Shown here one piece after another: positions 22,421-32,891 of a stretch of 60,000 nucleotides of DNA. The stretch's first letter is position 1; each line of letters opens with the position of its first letter. Below the pieces are notes generated by a model, which was not told the origin of the DNA, searched no databases, and worked only from the letters and a program-made list of their open reading frames with translations. Source of the DNA: Adiantum capillus-veneris (lineage: Eukaryota > Streptophyta > Polypodiopsida > Polypodiales > Pteridaceae); assembly GCA_014529385.2 (NCBI GenBank), contig CM043946.1:37834058-37894057 (forward strand), in the 5' to 3' direction. Position numbers and translations under genes: made by a program.

Positions 22421-23837
22421 ACACGGAGGAAGCTAGGCTAGGGAACAAACACCAAATGCATGCAATAGCCAACGAAAATAATCTTGTAGTAGACCCACTT
22501 GAAAGGTTTCACTTCAAAATGCAATGTGGGTGGACGATATTATAGGCTCATTTAGTAATGTTATTGCCTCCAATACTCACTCGTGTGAATTTGTGACAAC
22601 ATTGCTGTTTCTCTAGTAACACATACATTTGACTCCCTACGATGACTTGGATGTGCAACCCATGGTGTCATAGATGACTACTACACTAGATGACACTGCG
22701 CCATTGGTTGTTATGGAAAATTACCTTCAAAGTTACCTTCTCCAAGTTTGATCTCTTGGGATGTATAGAAATTTTCACAAGAAAATAACGAACCAAGCGA
22801 GAGGCAGCAACCGCTTTTTTAAGTGCTACTTACTTTGTTGCAGACGAGCTCTCCTTTCACCTCAATGATGGTAAGCCACGTCCTCACTCCCAGTTTGGTC
22901 CTAGTTAGATGAGGTGATGAAGATGATAGCACTGCCTAATTATAATGAGATAACATTTTTTGTCCGGCTATATTTGGCTGAAGTGCAAGGTCAAATATAT
23001 GGCTTGAGAGGTGCTTCTGACCGAGTGTCCTATCTCCATCACTGGAGTCAAGCCAGAGGCAACATAAGTCCATAAAAACGTAAAGGTAATGACTTCTTCT
23101 TGTGCAATTCCAATACTTGAAACAAAAAGGTAACTCCAACACTGGAGTAGAGGCATAAGTACCTCTCCAACACTGGAGAAGAAAACAAGTATACGGGGGA
23201 AGAGCACACTCCCTACGATTTATAAAAATTGGGTGAGGATGGTGCCACCTCCATGCCATACTCACGTATGTTTTTTTTTTTTTTTGGGCACAAGCATCCT
23301 ATGCACATAATGCATCTATATAATGCACTTACAAATTGTTATTCCGTAACTACTTTTGCTTAAAACATCAACTTACTCCTAATTTCAATCTTGTGGTGAG
23401 GTCGTCGAGGTTTTGATGCAGCTTGAAGAAGCTAGGCCACAGAGGCTTGAGCACAAGCAACAATACGACAATCAAGGTACACTAACACTCCACTCTTACA
23501 ATTAGTTTCAAGGTACACTTAAAAACCCCTATCAAACCAATCAAGGCACACTAGTTTGGACACTCATTTTGATGGTTGCACATATTGTAGTGTGGTGGGT
23601 CCAAATACTTCCTTACTAAGTCCCATGTCACACAAATCCGTTGGGATGTGAGTGTAGTTCAATTCGCCCAATCACGAGCACCGCCTTTATTTTTCATGTC
23701 ACATAGGGCAGTGGCCTTCCCTCCAATCTGCAAGCCTGGCATGCCGAGTCATGGATGCATAGAAAGGAATTTCATCTTGCGGGTAGTACCCAACCTCCAC
23801 TCGTCGAATGCATAAAGCAGCTCATTCATTGGTCTTG
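22421..23837. other. Unassigned stretch, no gene seen
   Basis: No coding sequence I can support. Notable contents are three copies of a CACTGGAG word within ACACTGGAG-type contexts (23035-23185) and a T16 run near 23270. A short plus-strand Gln/Glu-rich frame (23391-23460) could be a gag scrap. Part of it may be the outer end of the COP-2 LTR. Confidence 0.5.
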
Positions 23838-24025
23838 GCCCGGCCATAATATTCCGGCGAAAAGGAATGTTCCGGCATGAAATTTTTGGTTTCTAGCGAG
23901 TGATTTTTTTTTCCAGCAAGTTATTTTTTTTCATGCATGATGGCTTCTCCTCATAATGGGGGCCTTACAAATGTGCATTTTTACACAGAAAATTACAAGG
24001 GGCAAATCAAGCTCCATTCTTAACA
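23838..24025 (-). repeat. COP-4 3' LTR fragment
   Basis: Matches 24870-25044 (CCGGCCATAATATTCC..., ending CTTAACA). Only the terminal ~190 bp is present; its outer part is lost. Confidence 0.8.
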
Positions 24026-24374
24026 ATCTCCCACTTGGAGACTGCTCTCCAAACCAAACCTGTGACTACTTTCCATCCTAGCTTCTTATACTTGAATGCC
24101 GATTGAGGATGAGCAAAAGCTCAACTTCTCCTTGTTGACCACCTTTGTAAACATGTCTGCAGGATTTTCACTTGTATGCACCTTTCCTATCTTTAGTTGT
24201 CCCTCTTCCAAAAGAGTGCGTATGAAGTGATATCTCATCTCAATGTTCTTTGTCCTTGAATGAAAGGCCGAGTTCTTTTCAAGATGGATAGCGCTTTGGC
24301 TATCACTGTACAAGATGCAATTGTCTTGTTTGAGTCCAAGCTCTTCTAAGAATCTGTGAAGCCACAAAATTATC
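24026..24374 (-). pseudogene. COP-4 RNase H tail and polypurine tract
   Basis: A minus-strand RNase H C-terminus (WLHRFLEELGL, YSDSQSAIHLEKN, RTKNIEMRYHF, ENPADMFTK) is followed by a purine tract CAAGTGGGAGAT next to the LTR fragment. It lies directly beside the complete LTR at 24375, so everything from primer site to most of RNase H has been deleted. Confidence 0.88.
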
Positions 24375-25044
24375 TGTTAGGAAATAAGACGTAGCTAAAT
24401 AGATATTTGAGTAGATTACTTAATGGAGAGAGATAGATTTCACACACAAGAGATTATAGAGTAGAGAAAGAGAGAGAGTAAACACGATATATGTGGTTCA
24501 CCCAATGTGGGTTACATCCACAAGAAAGCAGTCACTCAATGGCTTTAGCACTTCAAAACAAGAAGTAGTTTACAAAGGGATTATACCTTTAATAGAGCTC
24601 CCGCCTTGCTTCACTCTCACCACTTCACACTCACCTTGTTGCATAAACTTTACACACTATGAAATGTGTGTAGAAATGGCCTTCTTTTATAGGCCAAAAG
24701 GGCTACGCTCTCTCATAAGAGGCAACCATGTGTAGCCGCCCTTGTGTAGATAAGTCCAAATAGGACCCTCCAATCCGCCCATGTGTGACTGTCCTTGAGA
24801 AGACAAATCCGCTTTTATATTTGGCCACCGGCCATCGGCCATTGACTTTCGACCACTGGCCAACCGCCGGCCGGCCATAATATTCCAGCGAAAAGGAATA
24901 TTCCGGCGTGAAAATTTTGGTTTTTGGCGAGTGGTTTTATTTTTCGCCGAGTTATTTTTCTTCACGCATGATGTCTTCTCCTCATAATGGGGGGCTTACA
25001 AATGTGCGTTTTTACAAGCGGCAAATCAGGGTCCATACTTAACA
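24375..25044 (-). repeat. COP-4 5' LTR
   Basis: 670 bp, TGTTAGG...CTTAACA. Its terminal portion matches the fragment at 23838-24025. No gene inside. Confidence 0.82.
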
Positions 25045-25055
25045 ACGAGTTCCCT

Positions 25056-25175
25056 TGTTGGATTATATCTCCCTACAACCTCACAGATGATGTCACCTCT
25101 CCTCCACCTCCCATGCCCTATATAAGAGCACCGAATGTACCCTCCTTTTGATCATTGAAGGGTTATGATAGTTCA
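25056..25175 (+). repeat. COP-5 LTR, first part (split by GYP-B)
   Basis: Starts TGTTGGATTATATC and contains CCTATATAAGAGC, a TATA-like box near 25113-25125. It stops at GTTCA, where GYP-B begins. The sequence resumes after GYP-B at 41135 with GTTCA and leads to an LTR end and primer site. The start is inferred from the TG and a similar copia start. Confidence 0.55.
25171..25175. repeat. Target site duplication of GYP-B, left copy (GTTCA)
   Basis: GTTCA, repeated exactly at 41135-41139. Confidence 0.88.
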
Positions 25176-26184
25176 TGTTGGCGTGAGCCATAGTATACTG
25201 GATGCACCAACATGATTTGTCAAATCCAAGAAGAGTATGACCTGGCTAGTGCATGGAACCACACAAGAGATGCTTGTGTGTGCCACGTAGAGGATTAGGA
25301 TGGGAAATCTAGGTAATTATAGAGCTAATGACAAGGATAACTACAAGCTAGCATGCTACTTCTCTACCATTCGGTCTAATTGCGCACACATAAGAGCTTA
25401 ATCATGCTCATAGCTCCCTAATCAACCACTAACCACTCACTAATCAAGCACACACACGTGCATAAACAAGCATAGCCAAGCCACACATGGACACACACGG
25501 ACTACACCGATCTACACACACATAAGCATGCCTAACAAGAGAGGGAACTTGATTAAAAGAGAGCAATTAACTCACAAAATCAGTCATGAATCATGTATTA
25601 ATTAAGCACAGATTACATGAATGCGTAGGTGAGAGAGAAGGGGTTAGAGTTTAGCTAGTGCCAACACCGAATACGCCAACGCATGCATGTAGTGAGCTTG
25701 ACTTAATAGCCATCTCCTTCTTCACAACTCCATAGCCAAGAGCTTGCTCTCTTAGAAAGTAGATCTCTTCCAAAATGACTCTAAAAAAGTGACATTCACA
25801 TTGGTGCATTTGACATATATACTTCCTAGGTTTTTTAGAAGTGGCCGGGCGCCCAAATGGCCAGACTCACTTATTTGATGTCTACACTACCTAGGCTCCA
25901 AGATTATTTCAAATGTTACAAGTTGGAACTCCGGAGGAGCCCAATACACAATTACAATCCGCTCTTGTGGTCTTTTGACGGGAATTTACGTAAAACATAG
26001 GTGTCCATCGACGATGAACGTAACTCCTTTCTGATCCTTCTCTTCTCCGTATCTTCCAATGATCTTCACTTCATCTACATCTTAGCATCACATCCACATC
26101 CTCTGTTATAACCGTCACTTACTAAAATAGTAAATATGGCATAGACCCTTATGGTAAGGTACCGTTAACCACTGCTGGTTAACA
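25176..26184 (-). repeat. GYP-B 3' LTR
   Basis: 1009 bp. Aligns end to end with 40127-41134 with scattered substitutions and small indels. No gene inside. Confidence 0.9.
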
Positions 26185-26254
26185 CTCCCACCATCCAATT
26201 GAAGCGCAGGTCCCCATGTGCTCTTGGTTTACTGCACAGTGGGACGGTTGGTGT
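26185..26254 (-). other. GYP-B polypurine tract and 3' end
   Basis: Minus strand GGATGGTGGGAG abuts the LTR. The rest is a 60-bp sliver of GYP-B between its LTR and the nested GYP-A2 end. Confidence 0.6.
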
Positions 26255-26430
26255 TGACGCGGTCCGGGGCGGGCAACAAGAAGAGTGGCCTCTAAGCACC
26301 CTTGTAGGCTCCCGTGTTGTTCAATTGGGTTGGGGTTGGAAAAAACAACAAACACACACACAAACCCGCAACCTAACCCTACACAAATTTGGGGCACCAG
26401 CTAGTTTTGGATGCGAACTAGGACGCGTAA

Positions 26431-26465
<35 letters not shown>

Positions 26466-26475
26466 GATAGTGCTC
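26255..26475 (-). repeat. GYP-A2 3' LTR, terminal fragment
   Basis: Direct repeat of 30382-30645, including the GA tract (26430-26467) and the following AGTGCTC. RT sequence starts immediately after. Confidence 0.85.
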
Positions 26476-28406
26476 GGACAGTAATCCACACACACCCTCC
26501 ACTTGCTGTTTTTCTTAGGAGTGACAACAACGGGAGAGACCCACTCTGAATTCTCCAGTGGATAAATGAAACCTGCTGCTAGAAGCTTTCTTACCTCCTT
26601 GAGTAAAGCCTGCTCCTTGATGACTCCTAGCCTTCGTAGCTTTTGAGCCTTAGGTGTGGCCTCTGGCTTCAACTCAATTTTGTGTTGAACAGCATCTACT
26701 CCGCGCACATCGGTGTAGTCTTTAGCAAAAAGCCTCGGAAATTTCCCTAGCACACATTTGAACTCCTCTCTTTCGTCCTTTGTAAGTGTTGTAGACAACA
26801 TTCCTTCTAACATTCCTTCATCTTGCACATTTTGGTTCTCTTGAGTACCTACTCTTCCAAACCTCGAGAAGAGGTCTCTTGGTTGTTTGGCTGAAACCTT
26901 ACCCCCATGACTTTGATGGAAGACTCCTCTTCTGTAATGCTGCCTTTCTCCTTCTGAAGTGCTATCGGTCCAGCCTTCCTCCGTCTCACTTTGAGATGAT
27001 TCTTCATGGAGCTCCTCTTGGCGTTGCTCCTTCATGTCAAAGACAACCTTCTTATGATTGTCATTCCTGCAAATTAGCTTTCCACTCTCCCAATCCTGCA
27101 AAGCTCGCATTTTCATTAGCCATGGTCTCCCTAGGATAAATGGGTAACCATTTCCTTTGGTAGACATAACATAAAAATCCACCGCCTTCTTAATGCCAAA
27201 GGCCTCTACAAAAACATTCTTACAAATGCCTACACACCTAGCTTTGCTATTGTTTTCCATCTTGACTTTAATTTCAGGTGTCTCATGGATGTGCATGCCT
27301 AGTTTTTGCATGAGTCCCTCTGTCATGATGCAAATTTGTGCACCCCCATCCACTAGACCCTTCCTAACCAATCTTCCTTTGATGTAACAATCTAGCACCG
27401 GTGTAATATCCTCATTCATTTCAGCATGTGCAATTTTTACAAAAGGCACACTCTCTTTTACCTTTCTCCTAGTGCTAACTGCCTTTGTTAAATCCCTCCT
27501 AACTTGTGGGCATAATGCAAGAAACTGAGGCCATGTGATATCAGGACCCTTACCTCTCATGTCTTCCAACAAGTTGTATGGAGCCATACCATGTCCAAGA
27601 GGGAAGTCTTGGAGATTGATACGACGTCGAGTCCTCTTAGCTTCCTTGGTCTCCTTTGCCTTCTTACCTCGTCCATGGTCACTCTGTGATGTGACACCTT
27701 CTTTCTCCTTCCCTTTTCCACGGCCACGCTTAATGCCATTTGCTTCCATATCAACCTCTTTTGAATTTGTCACCTCTACCACATGCACATTTGGATCTGG
27801 CAAAGGTGGAACTCCTTCCACTCCTTGTGGAGGTGGTCTAGCTCCATTTGGACTTTGTAGAAGCCGTGGTTTCTGACTAGTTCCTTCACTTGCATTCATT
27901 ACTGGGTAATTCAAGTTAGGTCTCCCTGGCTCCCCACGGGGCCAAGGACAATTATACATCCCATGTCCAGACTCTCTGCAATTCCAACATTGTACAACTC
28001 TCCTAGGTCGTGGATCTCGCTCTTCAGACTTCCTTGCTTGTCCTTTTGGACCTACAGCTTGTGCAAGGTGAATTGACAAGCTGCTTAATGATTCATTTAA
28101 CTTCTCAATCACTTCCGTCGTTACCTCAGGAAGCTCCCTAGATGTTGATGCTTGTGACTTACCTTTGGGTCTAAGACCTTCTATTGGAACCTCTCCCCTT
28201 AGGCACTTGAGTTTCCTATACTTCTTGGAAGCTGTAATTTGAGCTGCATCATAGGTGGCAGGTGCATCAGCCTCCACCTTTACCTTAAGATCAGGAAAGA
28301 GTCCAGCTATGAATCTCTCCTTCTTTAAAAATTCTGCACCATCACTAGGGTTAGCAACATTTCGTATCCATAGAGCCCAAAGACGTAGAAACTCTTGCTT
28401 GTACAA
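26476..28406 (-). pseudogene. GYP-A2 gag (C-terminal part), protease and truncated RT
   Basis: A minus-strand frame open for about 640 codons. Order: the end of the gag domain (LWALWIRNVANPSDGAEFLKK), an intact CCHC knuckle CWNCRESGHGMYNC at residues 140-153, a basic linker, and a retropepsin with VDGGAQICIM at about 352-361 and FILGRPWL about 75 residues later. The RT N-terminus follows (ENSEWVSPVVVTPKK, then WRVCVDY). RT stops there, fused to GA-tract codons, so no catalytic site remains. The same RT words occur in GYP-C, showing the two are related. Confidence 0.9.
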
Positions 28407-28745
28407 GTAGTAGTCATCTAAATCTTTTTACTTATGAGAAACAATGTCTTGCCATAGTTTTTGAGTGTTTTGGGGATCAAAGAAGTATCTCTTGAAATGA
28501 TTCACAACTTCCGTGTAATTCCCTTCAACTTCCTCAGGCAAAGAGTCAAACCAAGTGCTAGCATCTTTCCTAAGGACCACCTCAAACATCTATACACGTT
28601 CTTGATCAGTTACTATCCTCTTGATACGACAAGACATCTTGAAATTTGCTAAAAATAATTCTGCATCCTCTCCATGCTCTCAAAGAAAAGAGGGTATCCG
28701 GACATTTGGCGTTGGCTTTCCATTATTATGAAAGATTACAACACG
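28407..28745 (-). pseudogene. GYP-A2 gag N-terminal part, frameshifted
   Basis: In two minus-strand frames this reads MESQRQMSGYPLFFE, then LANFKMSCRIKRIVTD and FEVVLRKDASTWFDSLPEE with NYTEVVNHFKRYFFDPQN, a Retrotrans_gag-type domain. A stop (near 28600) and a frameshift separate it from the open downstream frame. Confidence 0.75.
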
Positions 28746-28765
28746 AGTTGTAACAAGGGATACAA

Positions 28766-29255
28766 TAGAAATTTAGAACCACTCGCCTGCAAATGAAGAA
28801 GTAAGAAAGTACCACTCTAGGTTTTCTTCTTCAGCTATCCAAGCTTCAATGAGGCCTCGATTTGTTTGATCAAAACAAAAGGGTAGACTATTTATGAGCT
28901 CTAAGAAGGGTTGAAATTATTCAAAGCTAAGACGATATACAAAAATATCTAAAACTTCATTTTCTAGATCTAGAAGAGCAACCACGTCCCAAGTAATGAA
29001 TTGCACTTGCTCTACAATTCCCGATGCTCAAGCGGTTTGTATAAAAACTAGATCTTCATGCACGTCGAAGGCTGTGAGAAAGTAGCAATTGACTAGGAGC
29101 TCCTTTCCTTCGAGTTCCACATAGTCGGAATGAGGAAACCTTCTCAAAATTTCATAAAGAACATCCTCCTCAAGTCCAATTAAGCTTGCAAGATTTAAAG
29201 ACTCCACTTGTGCTACAAAACTCCTGGACAAAAACTCCTTAGGATTATGGTTAAA
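28766..29255 (-). pseudogene. Unrecognised leader protein, copy 2 (tandem paralogue)
   Basis: A minus-strand frame open from 29255 with internal TGA (about 29027) and TAA, ending in TAA near 28767. It aligns along its length with the next entry: GLEEDVLYEILRRFPH against LPIELQEQVVKRLPH, EDLVFIQ against EDRTFIQ, and RLSFE-stop-FQPFLELINSLPFCF against RLRFGEFFPHLRLINSLPFTF. It is therefore a decayed tandem duplicate. Function unknown. The start resembles an F-box helix only weakly. Known Tat/Ogre-type gypsy elements can carry an extra ORF before gag, and this may be such a product. Confidence 0.6.
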
Positions 29256-29277
29256 TCATTCATAAGCATCAAGAGAT

Positions 29278-29859
29278 TTACAATGTCTCTATGACCAAAG
29301 TGTCATAGAAAGTAGAGAAGGATGAGAATTTATACAAATTTGCAATCTTCTCGATGCTCTCTTTATTAAGACAAGCCCTAAATAGCTCCCTATCTCCTTT
29401 GTTGAAAGTGAAAGGAAGACTATTAATAAGACGCAAATGAGGAAAAAATTCACCAAATCTAAGTCTATGAAGCATGAACTCTGGCCGCAAGTTTCCTGAA
29501 GAGTCTTCCTCAATGGTGAAATGCACTCGCCAAACACCAAATTTCACTCTATTTACCAATCTTAGGGCACACACTATTTGGATGAATGTACGGTCTTCCT
29601 TAGTGCCCAACAGCAAAAGGAAAATGGAATCCACACGCAGGACCTTTCCTCTTAGCTTCACCACCCTCTTGTTATGCGGGAGACGCTTTACTACCTGCTC
29701 CTGCAACTCAATCGGTAATAGAGCTAGATCTCTAAGGATTGAATGTTCACTGCACACACACTCCTTGTTAGAACAAATGATCGTTTTTTTTGTTTTTGTA
29801 ACAAACGTGGACAAACAAAAAGCCAACATACACACTATTTTGTTTGGTTGCACTTCATT
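29278..29859 (-). CDS. Unrecognised leader protein, copy 1 (~190 aa)
   Basis: A minus-strand frame of about 190 codons between module A and copy 2. It lies in the same frame as module A, separated by that module's TAA. The first residues (NEVQPNKIVCMLAFCLSTF) lack an ATG at the very start; the first in-frame Met is about ten residues in. Visible parts: a hydrophobic N-terminus, LALLPIELQEQVVKRLPH (weakly F-box-like), EDRTFIQIVCALRLVNRVKFG, and a C-terminal half with LRLINSLPFTFNKGDRELF. I do not recognise the family. It could be an extra ORF of a Tat/Ogre-type element or a captured host fragment. Confidence 0.55.
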   Translation of the reverse strand, partial: NEVQPNKIVCMLAFCLSTFVTKTKKTIICSNKECVCSEHSILRDLALLPIELQEQVVKRLPHNKRVVKLRGKVLRVDSIFLLLLGTKEDRTFIQIVCALRLVNRVKFGVWRVHFTIEEDSSGNLRPEFMLHRLRFGEFFPHLRLINSLPFTFNKGDRELFRACLNKESIEKIANLYKFSSFSTFYDTLVIETL

Positions 29860-30072
29860 TTAAAATAAAATGAACACATGTACATCAAAAGAAGTGTGGT
29901 AGTTGATGAGAGGTAGAATGACAAGTTGTGGAGATGCAAGAATTTCCCCTGTTCTTTCAGCCTCAAACATAAACACCATACGCTGCTGAAAATGTATCTT
30001 TCTACTAGGTGCAATATTTATCCTAATATGTGGTGTGAGGTAAAAAGGGAAAATTTCTTGGCCATTATCCAT
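29860..30072 (-). CDS. Small leader ORF, module A (70 aa), GYP-A2
   Basis: A true ATG at 30072 (MDNGQEIFPFYLTP) to TAA at 29860. The core RKIHFQQRMVFMFEAER and the tail VILPLINYHTSFDVHVFILF closely resemble the ORF at 58890-59108, which lies upstream of another element's gag. The end is hydrophobic and mostly beta-like. Start and stop positions are conserved among the four module copies, which argues that this is a unit rather than chance. Function unknown; no known family recognised. Confidence 0.55.
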   Translation of the reverse strand: MDNGQEIFPFYLTPHIRINIAPSRKIHFQQRMVFMFEAERTGEILASPQLVILPLINYHTSFDVHVFILF

Positions 30073-30093
30073 GCTCTATACATAACCTAATGC

Positions 30094-30306
30094 CTAAAAT
30101 AGAACAAAGATATATACATCGAAACTAAGATCGTACCTAATGAGAGGCAAAATAAAAGGATTTACCGAAGCGTTTATTTCGTCTAACCTAAGAGAACTTA
30201 AAATTCTACGAATTACTCGTTGAAATTGCAACTTAGTACTAACAATCATGTGTACCTTTTTCCTTGCAATCGGAATGAAAGGATCATACAAATTCTCGTG
30301 ATTCAT
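30094..30306 (-). CDS. Small leader ORF, module B (70 aa), GYP-A2
   Basis: A true ATG at 30306 (MNHENLYDPFIPIARKK) to a stop at 30094, the same length as module A and distantly similar to it: STKLQFQRVIRRILSSLRL against SRKIHFQQRMVFMFEAER, and FILPLIRYDLSFDVYIFVLF against VILPLINYHTSFDVHVFILF. It lies 55-75 bases inside the primer site and in the same frame as module A, separated by two TAG codons and 21 bp. A close relative lies at 59105-59320. Function unknown. Confidence 0.55.
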   Translation of the reverse strand: MNHENLYDPFIPIARKKVHMIVSTKLQFQRVIRRILSSLRLDEINASVNPFILPLIRYDLSFDVYIFVLF

Positions 30307-30360
30307 GCAAGCTACTTGATTATGCTAAAGGTTGAGCCTTCACAAAGCATACACAAGCCG

Positions 30361-30381
30361 TCCTCACTGGGGGCACCAATT
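30361..30381 (-). promoter_or_regulatory. Candidate primer binding site of GYP-A2
   Basis: Minus strand reads TTGGTGCCCCCAGTGAGGA directly after the LTR end CCGCCTCA. It begins with TGG after a short spacer, as expected for a tRNA primer. The tRNA is not identified. Confidence 0.55.
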
Positions 30382-30555
30382 TGAGGCGGTCCGGGGCAGG
30401 CAACAAGAAGAGTGGCCTCTAAGCACCCTTGTAGGATCCCGTGCTGCTAAATTGGGTTGGGGTTGGAAAAAACAACAAAAACACACACAAACCCGCAACC
30501 TAACCCTACACAAATTTGGGGCACCACCTAGTTTTGGATGCGAACTAGGACGCAT

Positions 30556-30557
<2 letters not shown>

Positions 30558-30638
<81 letters not shown>
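30558..30638. repeat. (GA)40 microsatellite in GYP-A2 LTR
   Basis: About 80 bp of perfect GA. The equivalent tract in the 3' LTR fragment is about 38 bp and interrupted. Confidence 0.96.
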
Positions 30639-30639
<1 letters not shown>

Positions 30640-31291
30640 CTCAGGCTGCTTTGAAATGTATCGGCAATGATCAAGCAAACACAATTATATATGTAAGAAA
30701 GAGAGAGAAGAGGGAGGGGATGCTTGTTGCATTACAACCTTATTACAAATCTGTAATGACCAATCAAAGTGAGATTAGTATTTGTTCAACATAGCTTGAG
30801 TAAATTTCACCACGACACATCACAAGAAAATCCACCCCAATCACTGTCTTAAAACCAGGGGAGTCCTCTCCACCCTGTCGCCCTCTTACAAGATGTGGGA
30901 TTTATGGCTAAATTGATGACAACACCCAGACACAAGCTATCAAGAACTAAAAATATCACCAAGACACTTACACATCATTGTTGTCCACTACTTCACGTTG
31001 GAAGAGAGAAAAAGTATCCAAGCTTAGTCCAAATCCACCCTCCTTGATTCAACAAATGTTGGGCTTACACTAGTAGGAGGAATGATAGGTTTTCCACTCT
31101 CAATTAAATGATCGCTCTCTCTCTTACAATGGCATAGAGTTCCCGTGCTAATCACCCCTATTACAACACATGCACAAGCATACGACAATGAGCTTCCACT
31201 CAAGAGCTCCTTCTAGAGAGGTTGAGCTTGGCTTCTCAAGCTATAGCATAGTGCTCTTGCTTATGGCTCTCCCTTTGCGCTAGCTACACCC

Positions 31292-31303
31292 TCCTTTTAT
31301 AGC
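31292..31303 (-). promoter_or_regulatory. TATA box of GYP-A2 LTR
   Basis: Minus strand GCTATAAAAGGA, about 0.9 kb before the LTR end, the same relative place as the TATA box in GYP-A (1711). Confidence 0.6.
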
Positions 31304-32891
31304 AATTTTGAAGGCTAGGGTTACTCCTCTAACCATGGTTGGGTTAGATTTTCAGCACTTATCTAATTTGTTTTGCTTGGAATTATCAAGAAATGGTGTG
31401 GATAGATGAAGAAGAGAGAGAGGAGAGAAGTGGAGGTGATAGGACTTTTCATAGTAGGTTAGTGTTAGTAAATTAGTAGAGTTAGTTATTTTATTGATTA
31501 ACAAATGGAATTGGATATTTACAATGAGAGTATCCAAGTAGGATACAAATAAGGAAGAAAAAACTCTTAATAGGTAAGAAAACATGGATTTCTTACAATG
31601 TTGATACTCCAAGTGTCTTGAGTAGGGTCAATTTTGACGCTTGTTGATGGTCCACTAGCTTTGACGGTACGTTTTTTTCACTCTTGACCTTCCTTTGGTA
31701 GCCAAGGTAATTGAATATGAGTAATCAATCACCATGATGCTCTCTTTCAAGAGAAGAGACCGAATTTTATGGTTTTTTGATAGATATGGGTAATATGGAT
31801 GAGGAAAAATGAGACTAGGTGGTCAATTTTGGAATGGAAGTGTGTGTAGGAAACATGAGTTCACCATGGTTTCTCTTATTCTTCAAGGTTTAGAAGAAGG
31901 TGAGTAGGGTGCAGAGAGAAGTGGTGAGAGAGGTGGAGATGATGAGTGGAGAGGTGTGTGTGAAAGAGGAAAATGATAAAGTGGAAGAGGGAGTGTGGCT
32001 GCATAGCATGGCCAAACTGGGGTCCACAAATAAAATCCTAGCTCAAATCTCATAGCTCAAAAAAATATGAAAAAATTTGAGGTAAAATTTCAGCTCACGA
32101 GCTACAACTTTTGTTTGTATCACCTTTTCAAATTCGGGGAGCATGTGATCTTTAAAAATTTAGCAAAATCAACTGTTTTTTCCACTGCACAAGGTCCTTG
32201 TGAGGTCCTTCTTTGGATGATTCTTTTGAATATCTCCAAGAGTGAGCTCCCCATGGTGCATGCATGCATTCCACATACCCTTGACCTTATTTGGTAGGTC
32301 TATAATTGAAGATAGTGTTGAGATCATGATATAAGTGAATAGTGCAACTAAGAAAATCAAATATTGAGGGGTCAAAAAAAATATGTACATGTCAAATATA
32401 AATAATATAGGTGGAAAAAATATAAAGCAGTCAAAATAAATCTCTCTCATTATAAGTCTACCATAAAAAGATGAATATTTTTGGTGTTCTAATTTATGAG
32501 AGTAAAAGAGAATAGATGTAGGAAGGAAAAATCACAATAGTGAAAAAATATACACATAAATAAAACTAGTTTTTTTGGATTTTTGTTGGGATGGAGTTAC
32601 ACCAAAAATAAGAGAATCTTGCATGAAATTATTTTTATATGGAATAAAGAGTATGCAAAATTGTAAGAAAAAATATGGTAATGGTGAATCAATGTACATA
32701 GCATAAATAACACACCATAGGTAGAAATATTTAAATAAATACTAAAATAATTATGAAAAATCCTTTTATTTAGGCCCTATGTACAATGAAATATTTACAC
32801 ACAAATGGGCCATAATATACTTATATTTTTTATATTTTTTTGGCTCAACTAGCCCAGTGACTAGCTAATTATGGGTTTTTAAGAAGATATG

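Larger units (their letters stand above)
26255..32891 (-). mobile_element. GYP-A2: gypsy element nested in GYP-B, relative of GYP-A
   Basis: Read on the minus strand: full LTR (about 32.9 kb down to 30382), primer site, leader ORFs, gag, protease, the first part of RT, then only the last ~220 bp of the 3' LTR (26255-26475). That terminal block, TGA-GCGGTCCGGGGC..., is shared with 30382-30645 and, inverted, with the end of the GYP-A LTR (2320-2558). RT is cut where the GA tract of the 3' LTR begins, so most of pol and most of the 3' LTR are deleted. The outer edge near 32.9 kb is not exact. Confidence 0.82.
30382..32891 (-). repeat. GYP-A2 5' LTR (about 2.5 kb)
   Basis: Inverted, diverged copy of 1-2558 with the same first and last blocks. 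It includes the (GA)n tract at 30558-30638, a minus-strand TATA box near 31292-31303 and the block GGACCCCAGTTTGGCC (32005-32022, minus strand). The outer boundary could extend beyond 32891, because the partner copy starts at the window edge. No host gene inside. Confidence 0.78.

Noticed and set aside
26250-26254. GGTGT as target duplication of GYP-A2
   Set aside because: No matching GGTGT preceded by an LTR end near 32.9-33.1 kb; the only nearby GGTGT (33147) follows AAGA rather than CA.
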